A stretch of DNA of 64,000 nucleotides from Chryseobacterium flavum (GCF_003385595.1 NZ_QNUE01000014.1:1-64000), one strand, 5' to 3'. Positions 26,978-36,610 are shown, counted from the first letter of the stretch. The notes: generated from the sequence alone by a model not told the origin. A program made the numbers and translations.

Positions 26978-29170
26978 TTGAAGAAATTCCCTTTTTATAA
27001 GCAACCAGATGCCAAAGACTGTGGGCCTACCTGCCTCAGGATTGTGAGCAAATACTACGGCAGAAGCATATCATTACAACAAATCCGCGCGCTGTCTGAA
27101 ACCACCCGTGAAGGAAGCAGCCTCCTTGGGCTCAGTGATGCGGCTGAAAATCTGGGATTCCGGTCTATGGGTGTCCAGATTGATTTCAACACCCTTGCAG
27201 AAGAAGTTCCTTTCCCATGTATTGTACATTGGAATAAAAATCATTTCGTTGTTGTTTATAAAATAGATAAAAATAACAAAGTTTATATTTCTGATCCCAG
27301 TTACGGGCTGATCACATATAACCGCGACGAATTTATCAAGTTCTGGATCGGGGAAAATGCCAATGAAAATACAGAGGAAGGTATTGCCCTCATCCTTGAA
27401 ACAACACCGTCATTTTTTCAGACTGAATTTGATATTGATGAAAGCAAAGCCAGCTTTTCCTTTCTTTCCAAATACCTTTTTAAATACAAATCGCTCGTCA
27501 TTCAGCTTGCAGTAGGTCTCCTCGCAGGCAGTTTACTTTCACTGATCTTTCCGTTTCTTACCCAGAGTATAGTGGATGTCGGAATACAAAATCAGGATAT
27601 CAACTTTATTTATCTTGTTCTCATTGCCCAGATCATGCTTTTCCTGGGAAGAATGGGAATTGAAATGATCCGAAGCTGGATATTACTTCATCTTTCTGCA
27701 AGAATTAACATTTCTATTATCTCTGACTTTTTCATTAAATTAATGAAACTTCCTATAAGTTTCTTTGATACCAGGATGACCGGGGATATTATGCAGAGAA
27801 TTAATGATCATCACAGAATAGAACAGCTTCTCACCAGTTCATCTTTGAATACATTATTCTCATTGGTCAATCTAATCATATTCAGTATTGTCCTGTTATT
27901 TTATGATTACAGACTTTTTCTTGTTTACCTCATTGGTGCAGCATTATATATAGGGTGGATCAGCTTTTTCCTGAAAAAAAGAAAAGAACTTGATTATAAA
28001 AGATTTTCACAGGTTTCACAGGAACAGAGTAAAGTTATTGAACTGATCAATGGAATGCAGGAAATCAAAATGCACAATGCAGAGAAGCAAAAAAGGTGGG
28101 ATTGGGAATTCTTGCAGGTAAAATTATTCAAAATAAGAATAAAGTCTTTAAGTCTGGAACAATGGCAATCTGTAGGAGGTAACTTTATCAACCAGATGAA
28201 AGACATCCTGGTGAGTTTCCTATCTGCAAAACTTGTTTTAAGTGGAAATCTTACCCTGGGGATGATGCTTTCTGTACAATATATTATCGGACAGCTTAAC
28301 AGCCCTCTCCTTCAGCTCATTGACTTTATAAAACAAACTCAGGATGCTAAAATCTCTTTGGAAAGATTAGGAGAGATTCACGATAAGGATGATGAAGAAG
28401 ATAAAAATGAACAATACGCAACCGATATTCCGCAAAAGGACATTGAAGTTAATGATATATCATTCAGATATATAGGTTCCGATGTTCCCGTTTTTGAAAA
28501 TCTGAGTCTTACTATTCCGTATCAAAAAACAACAGCAATCGTAGGAGCCAGTGGTAGTGGTAAAACAACGCTTCTTAAATTACTGATGAAGTTCTACGAT
28601 CCTGACCAGGGAGAAATACGGATTGGCAATACCAGCCTAAAAAATATTTCTCCAAGATACTGGAGAGACCATTGTGGAGTTGTAATGCAGGAAGGATATA
28701 TCTTCAATGATACAATTGCAAATAATATTGCCGTAGGAGAAGATCATATTGATAAACAAAAACTGAGACGTGCAGTAAATATTGCCAATATCAAAGAATT
28801 TATAGAGAGTCTTCCCTTGAGTTACAATACAAAGATCGGAAATGAAGGTGTTGGAGTAAGTGGAGGGCAAAAACAAAGATTGTTCATTGCAAGAGCTGTA
28901 TATAAGTCACCGGAATATATTTTATTTGATGAAGCAACATCCGCATTGGATGCCAATAATGAAAGGATCATTATGGAAAACCTTGAACAATTCTTTAAGG
29001 GTAAAACTGCCGTAGTGATCGCTCACAGACTCTCAACTGTAAAGCATGCTGATAAAATCATCGTACTGGATAAAGGAAAGGTTGTGGAAGAAGGCAGCCA
29101 TGCTGAGTTGGTAGATCTGAGGGGAGAGTATTACAGGCTTGTCAGAAACCAGCTGGAATTAGGAAATTAA
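26978..29170 (+). CDS. Peptidase C39 domain ABC transporter (peptide exporter)
   Basis: 730 residues. The N-terminal C39 protease domain carries Cys15 (KDCGPT), His89 and Asp106 (SDPSYG), the residues that cut GG leaders. A membrane domain of about six helices (about 165-460) follows, then an ATPase domain with Walker A GASGSGKT (about 522), signature VSGGQKQR (about 626) and Walker B YILFDEAT. The dimer should cut and export the two GG peptides across the inner membrane. The start is a TTG at 26978; the in-frame codon four before it is TGA and no ATG fits. Confidence 0.93.
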   Translation: MKKFPFYKQPDAKDCGPTCLRIVSKYYGRSISLQQIRALSETTREGSSLLGLSDAAENLGFRSMGVQIDFNTLAEEVPFPCIVHWNKNHFVVVYKIDKNNKVYISDPSYGLITYNRDEFIKFWIGENANENTEEGIALILETTPSFFQTEFDIDESKASFSFLSKYLFKYKSLVIQLAVGLLAGSLLSLIFPFLTQSIVDVGIQNQDINFIYLVLIAQIMLFLGRMGIEMIRSWILLHLSARINISIISDFFIKLMKLPISFFDTRMTGDIMQRINDHHRIEQLLTSSSLNTLFSLVNLIIFSIVLLFYDYRLFLVYLIGAALYIGWISFFLKKRKELDYKRFSQVSQEQSKVIELINGMQEIKMHNAEKQKRWDWEFLQVKLFKIRIKSLSLEQWQSVGGNFINQMKDILVSFLSAKLVLSGNLTLGMMLSVQYIIGQLNSPLLQLIDFIKQTQDAKISLERLGEIHDKDDEEDKNEQYATDIPQKDIEVNDISFRYIGSDVPVFENLSLTIPYQKTTAIVGASGSGKTTLLKLLMKFYDPDQGEIRIGNTSLKNISPRYWRDHCGVVMQEGYIFNDTIANNIAVGEDHIDKQKLRRAVNIANIKEFIESLPLSYNTKIGNEGVGVSGGQKQRLFIARAVYKSPEYILFDEATSALDANNERIIMENLEQFFKGKTAVVIAHRLSTVKHADKIIVLDKGKVVEEGSHAELVDLRGEYYRLVRNQLELGN

Positions 29171-29225
29171 TATCAGAATCTTAAAACTGTTTCTGCGGAA
29201 ACATTGATGAAATTTTACTTACAAC

Positions 29226-30524
29226 ATGAAAGAAGACGTTTTAGATAATATTGAACTCCGTTCAGAAAGTGTACAGGATATACTGACACAGCCTCCACAT
29301 TGGATGATCCGCTGGGGAAATACCATTATATTTGTTATCCTCCTGCTTATCCTTGTGATGAGCTACATTATAAAATATCCGGAATTTGTTCCGGCTCCCA
29401 TTATTGTAACCTCTCAGAACCCTCCTGAAAAAATAGAGGCAAGAACCAGCTCCAAGATTGAGAAAATTTTTATCAAAGATCATCAGGAAGTTAAGAAAAA
29501 TGATGTTCTCATGGTTATGCAGTCAACTGCAAATTATAAAGATGTTCTGGAACTGAAAAAACTGGTAGACTCTACCTCCCCGAATCAGCTGAGTTCATTT
29601 CCACTCGCGCTGACTTCAAGATTTAAACTTGGAGAGCTTCAGGGAGACTATAATAATTTTGCCAAAGCTTTCCAGGATGAACAACTTTTTACAAGGCTAC
29701 AACCTTACGCTCCTGAAAATCTTGCGGCCAACCAAAGTATTCTGGAGAATAGAGGGCGGATAGCAACATTAAAACAGCAAAAAAATCTGGAACTGGCTAA
29801 ATATGATTTAACCAGGAAAAGCTTTCAGAGGTCTCAGGAACTATTTAATCAAGGGGTTATTTCTTCTATGGAACTTGAAAGTGAAAAAATAAAATATCTT
29901 CAGGCTCAGCAAAATATTGAAAATCTCAACATTTCCATTTCTCAGATGGAAGAAGGCATTTCCAATCTGAATAAAACAAAAAGCGGTACTGCCATTAATA
30001 CAGAGAAAGACAAAATCACCTATTCATCTCAAACATTGCAACTCTTTGAACAATTACGCAGATCCTTAAAACAATGGGAGCAAAACTACCTTGTCATTTC
30101 TTCTACGGATGGAGTTGCCAGCTTCCAGCAATTTTTTGGTGAAAATCAGTTTGTAAAGCTCGGAGATCCTATTTTATCCATTCTTCCTAAAAATAAAGAA
30201 AAATTAGTGGGAAGGATGTCTGTTCCTACTACCAATTCCGGAAAGATAGTTCCCGGTGAAAAAGTATTGATTAAACTGGACAATTATCGTTTCCAGGAGT
30301 ATGGTATTATAGAAGGTAAGGTTCAGAATATCTCGCTGATCCCTGATGATAAAGGTAACTATTATGTAGATGTAATATTACCTAAAGGACTAAAGACAAG
30401 TTATAACCAAACACTTCCATTCGATAAAGAACTTAGGGGTAATGCAGAAATTGTGACCCAGGATTTAAGATTAATTGAAAGATTCTTCTACCAGATCAGA
30501 AAGCTGCTCGGATATCAAAGTTAG
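29226..30524 (+). CDS. HlyD-family periplasmic adaptor
   Basis: 432 residues: one N-terminal membrane helix (about 35-55), a barrel-sandwich/lipoyl-like segment, a long coiled coil (about 165-265) and a C-terminal beta-rich domain. This is the adaptor that links the ABC transporter to an outer-membrane channel in peptide or toxin export. It begins 55 bases after the transporter gene, in the same transcript, and ends the locus. No TolC-like gene is adjacent, so a TolC encoded elsewhere is assumed. Confidence 0.9.
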   Translation: MKEDVLDNIELRSESVQDILTQPPHWMIRWGNTIIFVILLLILVMSYIIKYPEFVPAPIIVTSQNPPEKIEARTSSKIEKIFIKDHQEVKKNDVLMVMQSTANYKDVLELKKLVDSTSPNQLSSFPLALTSRFKLGELQGDYNNFAKAFQDEQLFTRLQPYAPENLAANQSILENRGRIATLKQQKNLELAKYDLTRKSFQRSQELFNQGVISSMELESEKIKYLQAQQNIENLNISISQMEEGISNLNKTKSGTAINTEKDKITYSSQTLQLFEQLRRSLKQWEQNYLVISSTDGVASFQQFFGENQFVKLGDPILSILPKNKEKLVGRMSVPTTNSGKIVPGEKVLIKLDNYRFQEYGIIEGKVQNISLIPDDKGNYYVDVILPKGLKTSYNQTLPFDKELRGNAEIVTQDLRLIERFFYQIRKLLGYQS

Positions 30525-30538
30525 CCTTATAAAAAAAG

Positions 30539-30563
30539 AACCCGCATGTGCGGTTTTTTTTTT
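30539..30563 (+). terminator. Terminator at the end of the peptide locus
   Basis: CCGCA/TGCGG stem with a short loop, preceded by an A-run and followed by TTTTTTTTTTT. Confidence 0.85.
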
Positions 30564-31205
30564 ATCATTTTATTGGCCTGAGGAAAAAAAGCTTATTTTT
30601 TTAGGTTTTACTATTAAAAAGATAAAGCTATAGTCCGTAGGTACACTTGTTCCTATTACTGAAGCGTTCTTATGACAATCCATACTTTGTTTGCCCTGCG
30701 CGCATATGTCTCCATTGTTGTATTTGAGATCTGATTAGGTTTAATTCTTCCTTCCATCAATAGGGGCTGCTTGTTATTATTTTTATCTCTTACCGGGTTT
30801 TCAGGCCATTGAATGTTCACAAGCTGATAATACTGCCAGACCGATAGGATTACTAGCCCTTATCAGCTGCTGCATTTCGGCATTCAGCTTCTGAACTTTT
30901 CTGGTTGATCTTATTTACTTTTACCACCTGTATAGGCATATTCAACCTGTCTTTGACGGGAAGCGGGGATTGGTTGGGCTTGACTTTTGTTTTTGGTTTA
31001 TGCTTTTTGATAAGTATCTTGCTATTTTAAAGCTAGAAATTACCAGTGAGTATAGAGTATATATTTCTACCCATTTTCTCTGTTCAATGAAAAATAGGGG
31101 TCTAAAAAAATCGTCATAAAATTGGCCCGTACCAGAAATGTTATACAATCCGAAATTGTAAGATTTGAAAATTGCAGAAAGAAAGCTGATGAATGTATAA
31201 AAGAA
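30564..31205. other. Long noncoding region, possibly decayed coding sequence
   Basis: About 640 bases with no intact gene. On the minus strand short peptide-like stretches occur in different frames, for example LNAEMQQLIRASNPIGLAVL and NKQPLLMEGRIKPNQISNTT, each stopped or frameshifted, plus a 68-codon ORF (30942-31148). This is the pattern expected of a degraded gene, but I cannot name a parent family. Confidence 0.35.
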
Positions 31206-31236
31206 AAAAGGAAAAGTAATAATTACTTTTCCTTTT
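31206..31236 (-). terminator. Terminator of tRNA-Met
   Basis: Perfect 15-bp inverted repeat AAAAGGAAAAGTAAT/ATTACTTTTCCTTTT directly after the tRNA on the minus strand, followed by TTTTCTT. Confidence 0.85.
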
Positions 31237-31240
31237 GTTG

Positions 31241-31314
31241 TAGCGAAGACGGGATTTGAACCCGTGACCTTTGGGTTATGAATCCAACGCTCTAACCACC
31301 TGAGCTACCTCGCC
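31241..31314 (-). tRNA. tRNA-Met (CAT anticodon)
   Basis: 74-base cloverleaf on the minus strand: acceptor GGCGAGG pairing with CTTCGCT (two G-U pairs), D arm GCTC/GAGC, anticodon loop TTCATAA (CAT), T arm ACGGG/CCCGT with loop TTCAAAT, discriminator A. No CCA is encoded. The anticodon stem has a 31A-39C mismatch. The first acceptor pair is G-U and the anticodon stem lacks the initiator GGG/CCC, so elongator Met is likeliest; a lysidine-type tRNA-Ile cannot be ruled out by eye. Confidence 0.92.
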
Positions 31315-31326
31315 GTTTTGGTGGTG

Positions 31327-31358
31327 CAAATATAGAAAATATTTCTTTACTACCAAAA
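31327..31358 (-). promoter_or_regulatory. Promoter of tRNA-Met
   Basis: Minus-strand TTTTG (31354-31358), 19-base spacer, TATATTTG (31327-31334): an exact Bacteroidetes promoter, ending 12 bases before the tRNA. The -33 box touches the stop codon of the upstream TlpA-like gene. Confidence 0.8.
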
Positions 31359-32651
31359 TTATTTTAATTTAAAATATTCCAAAACATCTCCTACATGTTC
31401 TGGTTTGTTGATTATCTTATTGTTAGCATCTAAAATAAAATAGGTCGGAGTTGCATGAATATTATAAGTTTCTACATAAGTACTGTTCCAGCCTCTCAAT
31501 TCCGAATCATTGATCCATGGAAAAGCGGCAATTTTTTTAGCATAAGAATTATGGTCTACATCAAGAGATAAACCGATAACCTGGATATTTTTAGACTTTA
31601 ATTCATTATACTTTTCTAAAAGTTTTGGCAGCTCACTTTCACAATGAGAACATGTAGATGACCAGAACACAATAACCTTTTTATCTGCTTTTACGCCATA
31701 AAGTGATTTTGCCGTAGTATTTACCGGAGACTGAAATTTATAATCCGGGAAAGCAGCCCCCATTTCCACATTTGAATTAGATTTTAAGGTAGAAGCAAGC
31801 CTGTCTGTGATAGTACATTTAAGATTTTTAGCAAGACCAAGATATTTGTTTTTAAACTCATCCATCTGGTATGCATCAAAGATGTCAATCAGTTCTGATA
31901 ATACGGTCTGTCCTCTTGGGGTTTCAACTTTTAAACGGCCTAAAAGCTTGTCTACAGAACCTGTTACGTTTGCATTACCTCCGGAGTTAAGATAGGCTAC
32001 TAAAACCGGTCTGAGTAATGATGAACTTTCCAGCATATCATTAGATTTATCCAAAAAGTTTATAACCTCATCCTGATTTACCTTTTTTGAGGGATCTGAT
32101 GAATTTCCCAGAAATTTATTATAATTGGTATTATAGTATGAAATAAAAGGGTGGCTTGCTGCATCAATGGATGCTGACATTCCTGACAGTCGTCCGATTT
32201 CAGCATTTAAAGCTTTTCCGAATTCAGTATTATCTTTATAATATTCCTTAATCTGGGTTAAGGCAGGAAGAATAAGTTCTTTCTTTTGAGAACCCTCCTG
32301 CTGCTTACTCATCAGATCATTCGCTTCATCAAGATAAAATACATCTTTGATTTTATTGTTCTGAATATCTAATTTAATATTGATATTCTTATTTTCAGAA
32401 ATAAAATTAATAGTATTATTTGTACCGGGGAAATAAACTTTCATCATTCCCATATAATGGTTGGGATATTTAAAAGTCCAGGTATTATTTTTACTGTGTT
32501 CTTTAGTAACAATAATATCTTTTGATCCGTTTAATGTATATAGAATGGCATCCTGATCTTTAAAATCTGCGGGAGCCTGAACTGTAACTGTGAACTGAGC
32601 CTGCAGAGAAAATGCGGCTAAAACCGCAGATAATATATAAACCTTTTTCAT
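31359..32651 (-). CDS. Secreted TlpA/thioredoxin-like protein
   Basis: 430 residues. A signal peptide (1-19, AAFSLQAQ) precedes a long region without clear motifs (about 20-300), then a TlpA-like thioredoxin domain with active site WSSTCSHCESELP (about residue 335). Bacteroidetes have many such periplasmic or envelope thioredoxin proteins, often with a Bacteroidetes-specific N-terminal domain. A role in thiol reduction or in an uncharacterised redox step is inferred. It is downstream of the PID-CTERM-like gene but separated from it by a terminator. Confidence 0.85.
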   Translation of the reverse strand: MKKVYILSAVLAAFSLQAQFTVTVQAPADFKDQDAILYTLNGSKDIIVTKEHSKNNTWTFKYPNHYMGMMKVYFPGTNNTINFISENKNINIKLDIQNNKIKDVFYLDEANDLMSKQQEGSQKKELILPALTQIKEYYKDNTEFGKALNAEIGRLSGMSASIDAASHPFISYYNTNYNKFLGNSSDPSKKVNQDEVINFLDKSNDMLESSSLLRPVLVAYLNSGGNANVTGSVDKLLGRLKVETPRGQTVLSELIDIFDAYQMDEFKNKYLGLAKNLKCTITDRLASTLKSNSNVEMGAAFPDYKFQSPVNTTAKSLYGVKADKKVIVFWSSTCSHCESELPKLLEKYNELKSKNIQVIGLSLDVDHNSYAKKIAAFPWINDSELRGWNSTYVETYNIHATPTYFILDANNKIINKPEHVGDVLEYFKLK

Positions 32652-32667
32652 ATAGTAAAAATAAAAA

Positions 32668-32691
32668 AACTCCCTGACTAATCAGAGAGTT
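32668..32691 (-). terminator. Terminator after the PID-CTERM-like gene
   Basis: 10-bp stem AACTCCCTGA/TCAGAGAGTT with one mismatch, 4-base loop, then TTTTTTT on the minus strand. Confidence 0.75.
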
Positions 32692-32713
32692 TATTATTAT
32701 TTTAATAAAATTT

Positions 32714-32932
32714 TTATATTTTTTGGCTTTTGTACTTTTTTGTGAAGAATACAATGAATGCAATTGCTACAGCAGAAAGTACATAGACATACATATCAAT
32801 TGGTGAAGCAGCAGATCCCGGACCTACCCCTCCTGTTCCTCCGCCTGGGGGAGGTGGAATATCATCAGCTTTAACCAGTATAATAGCAGATAAGAATAAA
32901 GCAGCGGATACCAGTTTATTAATAGTTTTCAT
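32714..32932 (-). CDS. Small envelope protein with PID-CTERM-like sorting signal
   Basis: 72 residues in a tripartite layout: signal peptide (1-22), a proline/glycine-rich linker (PPPPGGGTGGVGPG), then ASPIDMYVYVLSAVAIAFIV and a basic tail (KKYKSQKI). The SPID-helix-basic order resembles the PID-CTERM sorting signal reported for flavobacteria, analogous to PEP-CTERM. The protein has almost no other domain, so it may be a small anchor or a processed peptide. It starts five bases after the stop of the T9SS gene, in one transcript with it. Confidence 0.7.
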   Translation of the reverse strand: MKTINKLVSAALFLSAIILVKADDIPPPPGGGTGGVGPGSAASPIDMYVYVLSAVAIAFIVFFTKKYKSQKI

Positions 32933-32937
32933 AATTA

Positions 32938-34893
32938 TTATTTTAAGATTTTTGTGTTAACAACTTCTCCTTTATCTGAAACAACTTTTACGATGTAAGA
33001 ATTTTTAATCGAACCATCAAGCTCAATTATAAAATCTCTGGATGCATCAACTGCTTTCTTGGAGAGAACCAATTTACCACTCATATCATAAACCTCAATA
33101 TCTGCTTTCTTCCAGTTTGGATCGAATCTAACGATATAGTTTGTAACCTGAGGGTTATAAACAACCATTGTTCTGGAAGGTGTATTTTCTTTATCTTTTG
33201 TTGCTAAAGTAGAGTTATTAGGTTCGCCATAATATAAATCATAAGATGAAGTAGCTACAGTAATAGTCTGTCCCTGCTTAGCCTGTTGTACAGTACCGTT
33301 GGATGCTTTATAATAGAACCCGATACCTGCAGACAACTGGTGTGCTCCGGCAGGAATCAACTCTCCATTTTCTCTGATCTCAAATTTATAAGACTTAACC
33401 TTATCTGTTTTATAATTAACCAACTTAACATTTTTTCCAAGGAAATTGTTTTCGTTAGCTTCATTAATGTATAACCAATACTGACCTGTATAGTTCGGAT
33501 CATAACCACCTGTTAAAGCTTCTTCAAATGTCCCGATCATATCAGCGCTGGATAGTGTAGCCTGAACCGAAGTCGCTGCAGAAGTCTGGTGTCCTGTAGT
33601 AAATGTAGGGGAAACTGCATAATATGTTCTTGCAATTTCTTTTCCGTTTACATCAAGTCCAATGATACCAAGCTGTTTAACTGTACCTGTACCGTTTTTC
33701 CCTGGTTGTACAGTTCTTGCAGCAGTAACGTCATAATCAGTACCTGCAGCTCTTACTGTTTCTTTAAATCTTCTTAGGGTATTAAAGTTCAGGGATTGAG
33801 ATGAACCATCTCTTAATTTCAATACAAAAGTCTGCATTGGTTTGATGATCAATCCAACATCTCCAACAGGAATTCCATTAGGAGCAAATGTTTGGATTAG
33901 TGCACCTGTACTGTATGCGTTCCCTCCGGATCCTACAGTAACAACTCCCGGATCGTATCTTACTCCCCAGATGTTGCTAACGTTATTTCCATCAGTAACT
34001 CCACCATTTTCTACGTATCCGATTCTGGATAAGTCAAGGTTGGTAAAGAACGGGTTACCAAACTGATAAATATTCTTACCAAAAGTACCGGTCCATGGAG
34101 AAACAGAAGCTTCAAACTGATCCTGAAGATAAGAGTTATATTTTTCGTTGTAACCGTTTACGTTATTACCTCCTGTTCCAAAGTTAGGTGTTCCTGCTCC
34201 CTGAAGATTCACAGCACTTGTGAATGAAGCATTTGGACGGCCGTTAAGTGTATATACACCGGCAGGCGGATTGCTCGTATCCAGGTTATTATTAAGGGAA
34301 CCTAACATGTAGTAACCTGAAGCATCACTTGTCGTAATGTTAAGGTTTGCAAAATCATCAGCTACCGCATTGGTATTGTTCCACTTCAGAATTTCATTTC
34401 CACTCCTTCTTACCGTGTTGAATGTTTTTCCAAATTCAGTAGAAAGGGATGAAAGTGCTTTACCATAGAATGGTACAGCTACCTGCTGGTAGAATTTACT
34501 TACAGAGTTGTCACCGTGTTTCTTACTTCTGAATTCTTTACTTACAATACCTGTGATGTTGGATTGGGATAATCCGTTGATGTATAGCTGCCCATACGTA
34601 GAAGTTTCGTAAGAAGCCGGGGTATTCAGTCTTAAAATAATATTACCGCCATTGGTTTTATCCGCACCGGCCGCATCTATTGTTTTAAAAGAATCTCCAA
34701 GTCCTCCTTCGATCATTACATTTCCATGTACATCCAGAATACCGTTGTCTCTGGTTTGTACACCTCCACCACTATAAACTAGTGTGCCTTCACTCACATA
34801 CATATTAGCATTAGCGTCAACATGACATAGTATCTGCGCCTGAACAGAGTAACTAATTGCTAAAAGACCTATAGCAAATAAACTTTTTCTCAT
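32938..34893 (-). CDS. Secreted protein with T9SS sorting domain
   Basis: 651 residues. Signal peptide (1-19, SYSVQAQ), then a beta-rich body rich in Gly, Asn, Ser and Thr, and a C-terminal sorting domain of about 80 residues (VYNPQVTNYIVRF to the terminal TKILK) with the IEVYDMSGKLV pattern of T9SS cargo. It should be secreted through SprA. No catalytic motif is visible; an adhesin or surface structural role is possible. It shares a transcript with the PID-CTERM-like gene. A TACCTTTG -7 box (34932-34939) lies about 40 bases upstream. Confidence 0.85.
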   Translation of the reverse strand: MRKSLFAIGLLAISYSVQAQILCHVDANANMYVSEGTLVYSGGGVQTRDNGILDVHGNVMIEGGLGDSFKTIDAAGADKTNGGNIILRLNTPASYETSTYGQLYINGLSQSNITGIVSKEFRSKKHGDNSVSKFYQQVAVPFYGKALSSLSTEFGKTFNTVRRSGNEILKWNNTNAVADDFANLNITTSDASGYYMLGSLNNNLDTSNPPAGVYTLNGRPNASFTSAVNLQGAGTPNFGTGGNNVNGYNEKYNSYLQDQFEASVSPWTGTFGKNIYQFGNPFFTNLDLSRIGYVENGGVTDGNNVSNIWGVRYDPGVVTVGSGGNAYSTGALIQTFAPNGIPVGDVGLIIKPMQTFVLKLRDGSSQSLNFNTLRRFKETVRAAGTDYDVTAARTVQPGKNGTGTVKQLGIIGLDVNGKEIARTYYAVSPTFTTGHQTSAATSVQATLSSADMIGTFEEALTGGYDPNYTGQYWLYINEANENNFLGKNVKLVNYKTDKVKSYKFEIRENGELIPAGAHQLSAGIGFYYKASNGTVQQAKQGQTITVATSSYDLYYGEPNNSTLATKDKENTPSRTMVVYNPQVTNYIVRFDPNWKKADIEVYDMSGKLVLSKKAVDASRDFIIELDGSIKNSYIVKVVSDKGEVVNTKILK

Positions 34894-34931
34894 TGTATAA
34901 ATTATTTGTGTGTTAATACAATCTTCACCCG

Positions 34932-34939
34932 CAAAGGTA
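34932..34939 (-). promoter_or_regulatory. Promoter -7 box for the T9SS/PID-CTERM operon
   Basis: Minus-strand TACCTTTG matches TAnnTTTG. A T-run sits near -33 but without a clear TTTG. Confidence 0.5.
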
Positions 34940-34967
34940 TTATTTTTTTCTTAAAAAAAAAAACATT

Positions 34968-36155
34968 TTATCTATTAATCAAAATATTATCTTCTGTCAG
35001 GATGATCTTTTGTTCTTCTCCAATGGCAAACATATAGTCTTCAAGCACCTTTTCTGTGGTCCCCCGAAGCCCTCTTGCTCCTAATCCTTTTTCAATGGTT
35101 TCTTCCACAATTTTTTCAATAGCCCCGTCCGTAAAAACCAATTCCGTACCATCCATCTTAAAAAGCTCCACAAATTGATTCACAATTGAGTTTTTAGGTT
35201 CTTTCATAATTCTTACCAGCGTTTCTTTTGTGAGTTTATCGAGATAAGTAATGATTGGAAATCTTCCTAAAAGTTCAGGAATTAATCCGAAAGAACGAAG
35301 ATCAATTGCATTAATATTTGTTAATATATACTCATCTTCATCCACTTTATTTATTTTTTCGGAACTGAATCCTATAGCCTGCTTGTTCATCCTTCTTTCA
35401 ATGATCTCCTTGATCCCGTCAAAAGCTCCTCCGGCAATAAACAGAATATTCTGCGTGTTCACCTGAATATATTTCTGGTCAGGATGCTTTCTTCCTCCCT
35501 GAGGTGGAACATTGACTATGCTTCCCTCCAGTAATTTCAGCAATCCCTGCTGTACACCCTCTCCTGAAACATCTCTCGTAATACTTGGATTATCTGATTT
35601 TCTTGCGATCTTATCAATCTCATCAATAAAAACGATTCCTTTTTCTGCTTTTTCCACATCATAGTCAGCCACCATCAGCAGTCTGGACAGGATACTTTCC
35701 ACATCTTCTCCCACATAGCCAGCTTCAGTCAGAATGGTAGCATCCACAATACAGAACGGAACATTAAGTTCTCTGGCAATTGTTTTAGCCAGAAGAGTTT
35801 TCCCGGTTCCGGTCTCTCCGATCATGATAATGTTTGACTTTTCCAGCTCTACCTCACGATTTTCATCCTGGGCATGAAGCAATCTTTTGTAATGATTATA
35901 TACAGCAATTGAAAGCTGTTTCTTGGCCTGGTCCTGTCCAATTACATACTGGTCAAGAAATTCCTTGATCTCTTTCGGCTTTTTGAGCTCCTCCATGCTG
36001 TCAGCAGGTGAATATCCTGTTTTGGAAACACTATCTTTAACAATAGTGTGAGCCTGCTCTATACAATTTTCACAAATAAAACCATTCTGCCCGGAAATCA
36101 GCATCTGCACTTCATTTCTTTTTCTACCGCAGAAAGAACATTGGTTTGAATTCAT
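34968..36155 (-). CDS. clpX: ATP-dependent Clp protease ATP-binding subunit ClpX
   Basis: 395 residues. The N-terminal zinc finger uses Cys6, Cys9, Cys28 and Cys31; the AAA+ domain has Walker A GETGTGKT (113-120), pore motif GYVGEDVE and Walker [10 protein letters not shown]. ClpX unfolds tagged proteins and feeds them to ClpP in the cytoplasm; clpP is not in this window. The C-terminus ends ILINR and looks complete. It is transcribed after the HIT gene, separated by a strong hairpin. Confidence 0.95.
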   Translation of the reverse strand: MNSNQCSFCGRKRNEVQMLISGQNGFICENCIEQAHTIVKDSVSKTGYSPADSMEELKKPKEIKEFLDQYVIGQDQAKKQLSIAVYNHYKRLLHAQDENREVELEKSNIIMIGETGTGKTLLAKTIARELNVPFCIVDATILTEAGYVGEDVESILSRLLMVADYDVEKAEKGIVFIDEIDKIARKSDNPSITRDVSGEGVQQGLLKLLEGSIVNVPPQGGRKHPDQKYIQVNTQNILFIAGGAFDGIKEIIERRMNKQAIGFSSEKINKVDEDEYILTNINAIDLRSFGLIPELLGRFPIITYLDKLTKETLVRIMKEPKNSIVNQFVELFKMDGTELVFTDGAIEKIVEETIEKGLGARGLRGTTEKVLEDYMFAIGEEQKIILTEDNILINR

Positions 36156-36180
36156 ATTATATATATAATGTATATGTTAA

Positions 36181-36216
36181 AGAAAATCGTAAAAAATTAC
36201 TTTTTTACGATTTTCT
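36181..36216 (-). terminator. Terminator between HIT gene and clpX
   Basis: Perfect 16-bp stem AGAAAATCGTAAAAAA/TTTTTTACGATTTTCT with a 4-base loop. Very strong, though the T-tail beyond it is short on the minus strand. Confidence 0.7.
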
Positions 36217-36220
36217 GTTT

Positions 36221-36610
36221 TTAAGAATTAATAATTGAGTTTTGGATCTCTGTATATTCTTCGTTCGTTAATTTTAATCTTTCATTTCTAAAATTCATGT
36301 CTTCCATCTTATTTAAAGGGATCAGATGAATATGCGCATGAGGAACTTCCAGTCCTACCACCGCCACTCCTACTCTTACACATGGAATTGCAGTTTTGAT
36401 CTTCTTGGCTACCTGCTGGGCAAATCCCCATAGGTTTTTGTATTCTTCACTTTCAAGATCAAAAATCAAATCCACTTCTTTTTTAGGAACTACTAAAGTG
36501 TGTCCTTTCACCAAAGGCATTGCGTCTAAGAATGCTATAAAATGATCATCTTCCGCAATTTTATAAGAGGGAATTTCGCCATTGATGATTTTTGTGAATA
36601 TAGTGCTCAT
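36221..36610 (-). CDS. HIT family protein
   Basis: 129 residues with the histidine triad HAHIHLIP near residue 95. HIT proteins are nucleotide hydrolases or transferases, commonly Hint-like adenosine phosphoramidases in bacteria. The N-terminal STIFTKIINGEIPSYKI matches the usual Hint start. A single gene downstream of greA, 56 bases apart, with its own hairpin terminator. The exact substrate cannot be read from sequence. Confidence 0.92.
   Translation of the reverse strand: MSTIFTKIINGEIPSYKIAEDDHFIAFLDAMPLVKGHTLVVPKKEVDLIFDLESEEYKNLWGFAQQVAKKIKTAIPCVRVGVAVVGLEVPHAHIHLIPLNKMEDMNFRNERLKLTNEEYTEIQNSIINS

Noticed and set aside
30942-31148. 68-codon minus-strand ORF
   Set aside because: Unrecognised, lies in a region of broken frames, and has no promoter or neighbour in support.
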